From Coniella vitis (Eukaryota; Ascomycota; Sordariomycetes; Diaporthales; Schizoparmaceae), in NCBI GenBank assembly GCA_011317545.1, contig WUJK01000010.1, forward strand, positions 1,054,001-1,118,000: a stretch of DNA of 64,000 bases. The letters run 5' to 3'. This document shows positions 33,523-42,365 of the stretch, one piece after another. The notes under the pieces were generated by a model. It did no database searches and had not been told where the DNA came from. It saw only the letters and a program-made list of their open reading frames with translations. A program made the position numbers and the translations under genes. Position 1 is the first letter of the stretch, and the number at the start of each line of letters is the position of its first letter.

Positions 33523-35376
33523 CCCAAGCGTTGACGCCGCGGCCGGCTCTGGATGCCTGGATCCCTGCTCGACGACAGCTAGCTGCTGCCCCCTTTGCTT
33601 CTCAGGCTCCTGTACTATGTACAAAGTACATAGAAGCTCCAGACGGCTGGCCAACCAGCAGGCACCAGTTGACAGCGCAGGGACCAGGAGGCCTACATGA
33701 TGTGCCCAGACAACCAGCCTGCAGTGCTCCTTGGCAGGCCTTCTCCGACGAGAAAATTCCGCGCCGTCTTGCCGGTCGCCCCAAACCAGTCGACAGCCCC
33801 AAAGCTGTACTCACTCCGTTACTCGGTAACTCTGACCTCCCTGACCCAACACCCCTCCACCTTACCGCACCGCACACACCACAGAGCACCACAAAGCGCG
33901 TGTACGCAGCCCAAGACGCGCAAACACGCGACGAGCCACCCAACATCAGCTCTACCAAGCTCTGACAGTGTGGCTGCTCCAGCTGTCGACCCCGTCCCCC
34001 GTTCCACCAGCCTCGTCAACGCCTTCTTGCTCTCTTTGTCGCGCTTTTCAAGCATCGTGGACCCAACAGCGGGCCTCGGACAGTTGCGGCAGGATCCAAA
34101 GGGAGCTTTCTAGACAACTTGTGAATTGCTGCTGCTCACACAGCTGCGCTCCATATTGGCCTCAAACCCATCCACCCAACAGAGGACCCTGGATTCCGAC
34201 ATCGCGGTCAAGCAGCTCGTCTTCCTCAGTGGCCGCACGTGTCGACCAGATTCTCCGCCATACCAGCATTCCCACCACCGTCACCACCAACAATAACAAC
34301 AACAACAACACATTTCCTGAGACATTGGTCACCACACGGCTGTGAAGCCATCTCCAGTCTCAGCTCTTCCAGGTAGCCAGCCAAGTCCGCTTTCCATTGT
34401 CCGCCCCTCGCCTCAGAGCTAAGCAACGCACAAGACGTACTGAGGCGTACCATTCTCCCCATCCCCATCCCACCATCTCACACCACTATCTGTCCCTGTG
34501 GAGACCTGTCGCCAGCGGTGCCTCTCCAGCCTCGTCCCAGGCCGTCAGTCCAGCCCAGCGCAGCCCAGCGCAGCCCCGTGCCTCGTCTTCCACTAGGCTG
34601 TGCAGCCTGGCCCTGTCCTGTCGTGCTCCTCTACGCTGGACTACCCTGCACGCATCCACTTGCTGCACGCCATCTTTGCCAATCGAGACGCAGACAGGAA
34701 GCAGGAAAGGGTACGAGGCGACTCTGGAGCCCGGGAGTCACTGCTTACCGATGGGTCATCAGGTCCAGCCAGACAGCCAGCCACACTGGCTTGCCCTACT
34801 ACCTACCGCTCTCCTCCTCTCGCCGTTGTATTCGGTACGGAGAATTGCATACCAGACACACCTTTGCCCATCCTGTACCTCTCTACTGCACCCAGCCCTT
34901 TCCCACCTGGCAGACGACTGCGAGTGCAGTGCCACCAGCAAGCGGCAGCCCCGAGCACCATCACCAATCCACGCCCTTGCTCTCAGTCCCTCGTCGTCCG
35001 GCACACTATGCAAGCACAGCATCTGCCCTGTAACGCGCTGTCGCAACCCCTCTTGTCGCTGTACATAGTAGGCGTGTGTCGTCTTGCCCATTATCCACAG
35101 ATGCTTTGCTTGTATAACCAAGCCACAGCTCGAAGTAGCTGTTTCTCACGCTGGTACTGGAGCCTCTGCTTACCACCTGCAACAGGACCGCCGATTACCC
35201 ACGCCCTCTAGCAGCTTACGAGTTGGCCTTGATACCCGAAATTCTCGACCTCGATCTTAGTACGTCGCTTTGATTGAGATCGGAACTGTCGCCTTGCGAC
35301 TTGTTACAGACCCGTCTCTATAGCGTCTACGAAAACGCAGCACAACAGTTCAAATTTCAACAGACACTCAGCAACA

Positions 35377-38300
35377 ATGGGTAAGTTGGAGTGCCCTCTC
35401 ACATGTACTGCGTCTCCGACTGCCAAAGAAGAGCTCTAGTGGCGCCGCTTGGCTCTCGGCGGCCTTTCACTCTCTATCTCGGCCTCGAATCTTTCCTTCT
35501 GTTCCTCACTCGAAAGCCCACTGCTACCCATGTCCATATCTCCGACGCTGGGCCAGTCCCAGGCAGGTGATATGCAGGCTGGCAGCGGCATAGAACCATA
35601 CCACGCAGCTGGCGCACGACCTTACATTGCTCTGCCGGCTGTCTAACCGTCGCCGCTGAGCTTGTATGCGTGCTCCTTTGGCTGCTGCAATGTACAGATC
35701 ATGTACTCAACGCACAGCGTGCGCCCAGCGCTTGTAGCTGCGGGCTGGGGATAGGCTGGGCGTCTCGCGCATGGCATATTCCCTGCCTTCTCCTCCCTAC
35801 TGGCCCTGTGGCGGCTGCTGCACCTCTGGCCGGCTCTGCCCTGTCCATGCACTCAATGGGCTACGAGTCCGCACTGCTCTCACTCTTGCTTGTTGCAGCC
35901 TCTTCGATCTACTTCCACAAGCTTGGTGCTGGGGGCGTCCTCTCGCTCTCTGCTTGTACCTCCATGTCCTTTGCCCTCTTTCTGCCCCCAGTGCGGGCAA
36001 GGCGCAATACGGGTACCGCTATCTTTGTAGCCTTTTCCCTCGTCCTTTTCTCACCCTTTCCTCATCCCGCGCGTCTCACCTCGTTACTCCCCGCCTGGAG
36101 ATGCACTATTCTCAAAAGTGCGGCAGCCTCAAACGAAGGCACACCAACCCCCCTTTGTGCATACTCGCTTCGCTTGCCCGAGTGCTCCTACTGCCCCCTG
36201 AATGGGGTAGCCTATTCTCACGTTCCCAATTCCATCGGCGGGCCTTGCTGCCAAGTTGCCACAGACCTACGACTCTGGGGGGCCCCCCTCCCCCACGGGC
36301 TACATATCCTCCACACCCCTCTCCTCCTCTACTCAAACTTTCCTTCCTTTCCAATCTTGCGCCCATCTTTTTTTTTTTCGGCACCACACGGCCTCGTTGA
36401 ATAGTCAATTCTAACTTTGTATCCTTTCAGCAGACACTGGCGATACATACCGTCCTGTGAGTACTTTCTACTTTACATGCATTCAGTTTCGTGCCTCGTC
36501 TTTTTCTGCCCTTGGTCCAGCTAGCCTGCCAAGTTGTTTTAGTCTTTGCAATGTGCCCGGGCCCATCCTTGGCCCCGCAGGAGCTCCAAGGAGTTTGGAA
36601 CCACCAAGAAGCCCCGTCGAGCCATCAAGGTTCTTGGCGACGCTGTACTGGCGCTTATGAATAACACCTGTAACGTGTTTCTCCAGTCTTGGACTTTCTG
36701 AGCTGGCTACAACGAGCTTGCTGCTTTTCATCACTCTACACAATCACGGCCCATTTTCAAGGAATTTGTTGGCTACGAGCGCCGTGGCGGATTGTGGCCT
36801 TTTGCTGTCGCGATCCCACTAGAAACGACACTTTGATTACCAAGACAGCTACTGATACAAATATCCACAGCGCGAGAGATCCCGATCACGTCGCCGATCG
36901 CGAAGTCCCGGTCGCTCCAATAACCGCAATCACCGTTCTTTGTCGCCTCGTAGCGGCTCTCGCAGCCCCAGAGTACGCCGCTCTCGCAGTCCTATGACCG
37001 GCCAAGGTGCTCCAGCGGGAGGTTCGGGTCAGGGATATAGGCAGCCACAGCAAGGCTACGAAGACCGTCACCAAGCGCGTGAGCAGATGATGAGCAATAT
37101 CAGAGACAATTCACAGCAAGACCGACGTGTCTATGTCGGCAACCTCTCGTACGATGTTAAATGGCACCACCTAAAAGATTTCATGCGCCAGGGTGGGTTT
37201 CCCAGGAGAGGTGCGAGCTGAGCAGGGATGCATGCAGGATGCTAACGGGATGGCCATGGTTACAGCCGGAGAGGTCATCTATGCTGATGTCTTGCAACTT
37301 CCGAATGGAATGTCGAAGGTGGGCGTCTACACGTAGCTTCTGGCTGGTTTCATTTTCTGTCCTTTTTCTCTTCTCTTCCCTGCGGTATCCCCCTTACCAT
37401 GGCATAATCTTGATGGAACTGTTGGATTGACGGGTTGGGACGTTGTCCGTTGGAATTTGTAGGGATGCGGGTAAGTCGAAAAAGAAAACCACCAATCTCG
37501 CCTTGCCAACCACTTCGTTTACTGACAATATCTCTGTCAGAATTGTGGAATATGCTACGCGGGACCAAGCTCAGAATGCGGTCTCGACATTGAGCAACCA
37601 GAATCTCATGGGCCGCCTCGTTTACGTCCGAGAGGTAACGACGAACCTCCTTGCTGCACATTTCTCGGGTACATGATGCTAAAGTGGACTATAGGATCGT
37701 GAGGCCGAGCCGCGTTTCAACTCCGCCGGCGGCGGTCGAGGTGGCTACGGCGGTGGCGCTGGCGGCGGTGGCGGCGCTGGCGCTGGGGCCGGCGGCATGG
37801 GCGGCTACGGCGGCGGTGCCGGGGCCGGGGCCGGGGGTTACGGTGGCGGTGTTGGGGGCGGCAATGAACGACAACTCTACATTTCCAACGTATGGCCTCC
37901 TTCATACCTTCAACATGCGACGCTGGCGCGCATACTGACTTTGTTGACCAGCTCCCCTACACTGTCGGCTGGCAAGACCTCAAAGACTTGTTCAGACAGG
38001 CTGGTAAGGCATATTTCCAAGCAGCGTCGGACACCTGTGCCCGAGAATAATTTCGCTAACAAGAGACTGCCCCATACAAGCCCGTACTGGCGGCATCATT
38101 CGTGCCGACGTCCACCTTGGACCTGACGGTCGCCCGAAGGGCTCCGGTATCGTTGTCTTTGAGACTCCTGATGATGCCCGCAACGCCATTCAGCAGTTCA
38201 ACGGCTACGACTGGAACGGTCGAGTCCTTGAAGTCCGCGTTGACCGCTTCGCCAATAACATGGGAGGCGGCTTTGGCGGCCGTGGTGGCTTTGGCGGCCG

Positions 38301-38850
38301 AGGAGGCTTTGGCGGCGGGTTTGGTGGCCGTGGGGGCTTTGGCGGCCGAGGAGGCTTTGGCGGCGGATTTGGCGGCCGTGGCGGATATGGCGGAGGTGGT
38401 GGTCCCGGATTTGGCGGTGGCCACCAAGCTGCCTCAGTCCCGCCCAACCCCTTCACGGACTTTGCAACAGCAGACGGTGAGAGGAGCGACACAATCTACG
38501 TTCGCAACGTGAGTATTACATCCTTGCATATTATGTACAATGTAGGATGCTGACCACACCAAACCCAGCTCCCCTGGTCGACTAGTAATGACGACCTTGT
38601 CGAACTCTTCAGCACGATTGGAGATGTCAAGCAGGCAGAGATTCAGTACGAACCGAGCGGGCGCTCTCGAGGCACTGGAGTCGTTCGTTTCGACTCTGCC
38701 GAAACAGCCGACACGGCCATCTCCAAGTTCCAGGGTTACCAGTACGGCGGCCGCCAGCTGGGACTTAGCTACGTTCGCTACCCGCAACCCGGTGGTGGTG
38801 AGGCCATGGACACCGACCATGCCGGCTTGACACAGAACGACATCATGTAA
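35377..38850 (+). CDS. SR-like mRNA-binding protein with three RRMs (Gbp2/Hrb1 type)
   Basis: Gbp2/Hrb1 proteins bind mRNA with THO/TREX, take part in splicing surveillance and shuttle to the cytoplasm. Ten exons: 35377-35380, 36431-36456, 36871-37192, 37266-37318, 37463-37470, 37541-37634, 37695-37889, 37952-38003, 38081-38508 and 38569-38850; 487 residues, all in phase. Order: start MADTGDTYRPRERSRSRRR, an Arg/Ser region, RRM1 (RRVYVGNLSYDVKWHHL ... MSKGCGIVEYATRDQA), a Gly/Tyr/Ala linker, RRM2 (RQLYISNLPYTVGWQDL ... GSGIVVFETPDDA), an FGG/RGG repeat, and RRM3 (DTIYVRNLPWSTSNDDL ... GTGVVRFDSAETA) ending in DIM. Odd points are a first exon of only four bases followed by a 1050-nt intron, and an 8-nt micro-exon inside RRM1. 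The family match across these junctions is good. Confidence 0.92.
38262..38415 (+). repeat. Gly/Phe/Arg coding repeat in the gbp2-like gene
   Basis: Imperfect tandem units of about 15-21 bp (GGCTTTGGCGGCCGTGG-like) coding FGGRGG and GGGFGGRGG. An RGG box between RRM2 and RRM3; visible directly. Confidence 0.9.
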
Positions 38851-40615
38851 ATGACTCCTCGACTGCATGGTCAAAGGTTTCATTGAGCAGCTAATGGGAC
38901 ATTTCTAATTGTTCCTCGTCTCATCGTGCCCACGAGTTGCGCTTTTCCCTTTCTCTGTTTTGTTTTTGTGTCCAAAGACCGTACTTTGTCCGGTTTCTAT
39001 TTTTCCTTCACATACTTTTCGAACAAATTGGCGGAAAAAGTCATGCTACATTTCATCCTGCCGTCTTCGTTCCCTCCCCCAACGTCAGCAGATAGGACAC
39101 TGGTGCCAACAACTACATCAGGAGTATCCGGCAGGACATGTGAATTGCTTTCAATTCACGACTGACCTTGGCGGATGAGCTCGGATACCGAATGGAGGCA
39201 TTGGGTGTGGTCTCTCTTATTTTTTGAGAGAAGGAAAAGGAGGGTGGGCAGAATGGCGTTCCCTTATCGTCGCATCGATTGGGGGGAACCGAGCAAGATA
39301 CGACTTCGGTAGTGTGGCCAAGTGGTTAAAATGGTATTGTGTTTTGCGTAGGATTGCGTATGGATGAATGCAAAATGGGCTTCTTTCATTTTCCTTGTTG
39401 ATGAGGTACCGGTAATGGACGTTGAAGCTCAGTGGTGCCTTATTGGATTGCATTTGCCAGTGTTTGGTACCGGCTTTCTCCTGTTTAGGGCCGGGTGGTG
39501 ATGACTTACGACAAACAAATTCTGGTACAAGCTCGGACACATTTACTGCCTCGGGTTACGGAGGCGCAGTGAAAACTCCTAGCCAAACGTGCCATACAGA
39601 AAGGGGGAAAACTTACCGCCTGTTTGATACCCCAAGGCTTGAACTTCGCAACTGGCGTTTCATGATGCACCAAGGATGTCAAACTATGTGGTTCGATATT
39701 ATTCAGGAATCGTGATAAGCTGATGGGAAATAGATGAGCCATGAACCGCATGCTTCCTCCTTGGAACTGAGACTGATGAATGAAATGGGACAGTTTTATG
39801 ACAACTTTGCGTAATGAAGAGCGATGGGAGGGGTGCTTTGTTTGCCCCTTTATGTTCTCTTGCACGTTAACTATAGTTTAGTCTGTCAGTCCGACAGAGA
39901 TCACATGGTGCATCTAGCATTTCAATGAATGACTGTGGGTGCGTTAGGCGGTCATTGCGTCTGTGTGAGCACGGAAAAGTCATGTCACATTTTGAAGTTT
40001 CCCACAGTCTTCAACACAACTCTGAGAGTCATCTTTTTTATCTGCATCGGGGTGAGAGGGGAATTTACTTTAATGATGCCACAATGTCGGTGCTTCTTTT
40101 CTCTTCTTGTACCTTTCCACCTTGTTCGGTCTTCCGTCTTGTACGTGGGCAAAGCTTTCGATGATCGACTTACGTTTTCAACGTAAAACAGAAGAAGTAA
40201 GACCAAATTCTTAACGTCTCTTTGGATTTCTCCTTCATTGCGCTAGATTCTTTATGTGCTCGCTTGTTTACTTTGGGGGACGACAGGCTTCTTTCTCGGT
40301 TCTTTTTTAACGCAAGAGGTTACCTAGCGTCCGCAGGTTTACATTGTTCTACTGCTCTTTAACCTGCGCTACGCTTTACTTGTCACATCCACGTACCAGT
40401 CAATCGATGCAGAAAAGGACAAGGAACAACACAAGATTTTTTTTCGTTCATTTCTTTTTGTCTCGCCTTTACCACAAAGAATAACGGAGAGAATTGCTAT
40501 CTCGACCAATTTGGGGTTGCAGGTTAGGAGAATCGACGAAAAGGGTCAACGAGGACCGACGGAAAGGAGGGGAGAACTACACAAAGAAAAGGTAGACCTA
40601 GGAAAGAGGCAAAAT
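38851..40615. other. 3' region of the gbp2-like gene and leader of the small CxxC gene
   Basis: T-rich, with no supportable coding sequence. Contains a tRNA-like 5' fragment near 39314 (TGGCCAAGTGGTTAA) without the rest of a tRNA. Confidence 0.55.
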
Positions 40616-40852
40616 ATGTGCGAAATCCACTACATCAAATGCACACCATGCGGCAAGCGGTGGCAGGAACACAAGAAACTGGCCAGCTGCGAGTCGTATG
40701 ACCCCGAGGTACGGTGCCCGGAAAACCTGGTCATGTACGTTGGCGTGGAGAAGCGGCCCGAGAAAGGCGAGTGTGGAGAGTGTAGGAACTTGAGGGAGAT
40801 TTTGGAGAGCTTAGAGGAGGATGATAAGGATGGGTTGAGCAGGAGCGCTTGA
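40616..40852 (+). CDS. Small cysteine-rich protein with CxxC pairs
   Basis: Starting at the ATG at 40616 this gives 78 residues beginning MCEIHYIKCTPCGKRWQEHK. Cysteines fall at 2, 9, 12, 25, 34, 53 and 56, with CTPC and CGEC pairs that could bind a metal ion such as zinc. I believe similar short proteins are annotated as hypothetical in other ascomycetes, but I cannot verify this. An in-frame upstream ATG at 40511 would add 35 residues of mixed charge; the shorter start is preferred because the upstream part lacks the compact cysteine pattern. The C terminus is acidic (EILESLEEDDKDG). No signal peptide, so probably intracellular. Function unknown. Confidence 0.6.
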   Translation: MCEIHYIKCTPCGKRWQEHKKLASCESYDPEVRCPENLVMYVGVEKRPEKGECGECRNLREILESLEEDDKDGLSRSA

Positions 40853-41199
40853 GGAGCTTGGACAGGTGGATGGAATCTGGCACAGGCGCTCTTTGATGAG
40901 GATATGAAAGCCCCCCCCCCGGGGGGGGGGGGCAGAAGGGGCAGAAGGGGCAGAATGTTAGATTAGAGATTGCTTTGGACAAGTGTGCGTTCGTATGGTC
41001 TGGGAAAGCCATCTGGTTTGAATTAGTTTGCTTATCTGCTTTTATGCTACAGAGCGGCGTTGATTTTGCTGGACCGTCCTTAACGAATCAGTGTTCACTT
41101 TATCTCGTGGCCTGTGTCGTTCACCGCTGACGGTGAACGTAGACATTGTCCACAGCGTGCAGGCTCGTTCGTAGCGTCATCAATTGACACAGTCTTCAC
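40853..41199. other. Convergent intergenic region with C/G homopolymer palindrome
   Basis: 347 bp between the small CxxC gene and srp14. Includes the C10G12 block and the GGGGCAGAA triplicate described separately; otherwise nothing seen. Confidence 0.6.
40911..40955. repeat. C10-G12 palindrome and three GGGGCAGAA repeats
   Basis: Ten C followed immediately by twelve G (40911-40932), a perfect 20-bp palindrome made of homopolymers. The last G bases run into three tandem copies of GGGGCAGAA (40929-40955). It lies about 60 bp past the stop codon of the small CxxC gene. The exact run lengths may be affected by sequencing. Confidence 0.85.
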
Positions 41200-41822
41200 T
41201 CATGCTGCCCCGCTCTTCTTCTTTTTGCTCTTAGTCTTACGCTTGCTACGGTCCCTAGGCTTGAGGGCCAGCATGCCCGCCTTACAAATCTCAGCGTAGC
41301 GAACGTAAAAACTGTCCAGCGCATCCGATTCAACCACCGTGGCGAGCTTGACGCGCTGCCCGGCTTCCCTAGCCTTGCCAGACTTGCCGTTTGTGGCGCG
41401 CACAAGGACTGGGTAGGTGGGCGATGGAGAGTCGTCATTCCTGGAGAGTGTGGCAGTGATATCTGCCAGAGGGTCATCTTTGCTTGGTGTGGGCCGATTT
41501 TGGGATACTAAATGGGTGGCTGTTTAGCGGGGTGGTTTGTGAAGTCTCCAACAGATCCTGAGCCGTTCATGGTGGGAAGAGGGGCATTTCACATGATTCG
41601 TACGTCGATAGGGTGGGTGTGGGAGGTGGAAGAGGGAGCCATACATCGTTTTTGGCTCAGGTAGATGGACCCTGTGTCCTTGCCCTTGCTCGAAGCGAAA
41701 AGCTCACCCAACTTGTTGAAGAACTGGACGTGATGTTAGTCGTGGTCTCAATGGGGAAAGTGAGTGGCCAGGAAAGAAAAGCAATGACGGACCTCATCTT
41801 GAGAAAGATGTATCTCTGCCAT
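41200..41822 (-). CDS. srp14: Signal recognition particle 14 kDa subunit
   Basis: SRP14 forms the Alu domain of the signal recognition particle, which pauses translation while ribosomes are targeted to the ER. Three exons on the minus strand, 41822-41793, 41723-41645 and 41519-41200, give 142 residues, all in phase. The first two exons give MAEIHLSQDEFFNKLGELF and KDTGSIYLSQKR. The last has LVRATNGKSGKAREAGQRVK, TVVESDALDSFYVRYAEIC and AGMLALKPRDRSKRK, ending in a lysine-rich tail, all typical of SRP14. The 10-codon first exon and the GTCCGT donor are inferred from the family N terminus. Between exons two and three the linker SQNRPTPSKDDPLAD is Pro/Asp-rich, as in other fungal copies. Divergent from sgd1. 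Confidence 0.9.
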
Positions 41823-42365
41823 GATGGCAACTGGGAGACTGGAAGAGGTAAGTGCACGATAATGTGCTCGAATGATGCAAGTGAAGCAAAGAGAAGACCA
41901 GCACTATAGAATAGAAGGATCGTGCACTGGAAAAGAGGTTCGTGGGCAGGCCGGTATTGCGGCTTCTGGCACACAATCACACGAGGCGCTTTGGTGAGAT
42001 TGGTACGGAGTGAAGTCGGGCTTATGTGGAAGTCTGCACCAGGGGGCAGGGGAGCCGCCCACTATCCCATTACCCTCTAGCTCTGTGTTCGTGGGCGGGA
42101 TGCAGTGGACATCAGGACGCTGCAGATCCAGATGGCCCCACAAAAAAGTTCAATGTGGGGTCGGGGGTCTTTGAATCTGCGCCCCAAGGGCCTCTGTTGT
42201 TATGTTGCCATCGACTCTTTTCTCATCTACATTTCCAACTGCTCAACTAACTTGTCATACTGCTGTTTTCTTGGTTTCCATCATACCATTGTGCTCCTAG
42301 ACCTCCGTTCTTGTTCTCTTCCTTCTCGCTCGCTCACAGGCTCATAGCGTCGAGAATATATAGAC
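41823..42365. promoter_or_regulatory. Divergent promoter region, srp14 / sgd1
   Basis: 543 bp between two start codons read away from each other; both promoters are inferred to be here. The part next to sgd1 is pyrimidine-rich. No specific site is claimed. Confidence 0.5.

Larger units (their letters stand above)
27344..35376. other. 7.9-kb region without recognisable genes
   Basis: Between the divergent coq9 and the gbp2-like gene. From about 33.5 kb on, the sequence turns C/T- and CAG-rich and probably forms the gbp2 promoter and long leader. The 27.9-33.4 kb part is AT-richer and carries many short open frames with no family match; the least chance-like are minus-strand frames at 30075-30554 and 32050-32298. 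It holds at least nine exact TACTATGTA/TACATAGTA motifs. No tRNA, transposon end or long repeat was seen. Whether it hides lineage-specific genes or relics cannot be told by eye. Confidence 0.5.

Noticed and set aside
35670..36404. 244-codon open frame as an independent gene
   Set aside because: It lies inside the long first intron of the gbp2-like gene, overlaps another long frame, and is C/T-rich with no domain; few stops are expected in such DNA.
39314..39390. tRNA-Ser/Leu-like sequence
   Set aside because: TGGCCAAGTGGTTAA matches an A box, but no B box, anticodon arm or matching acceptor stem follows. Treated as chance or at most a fragment.
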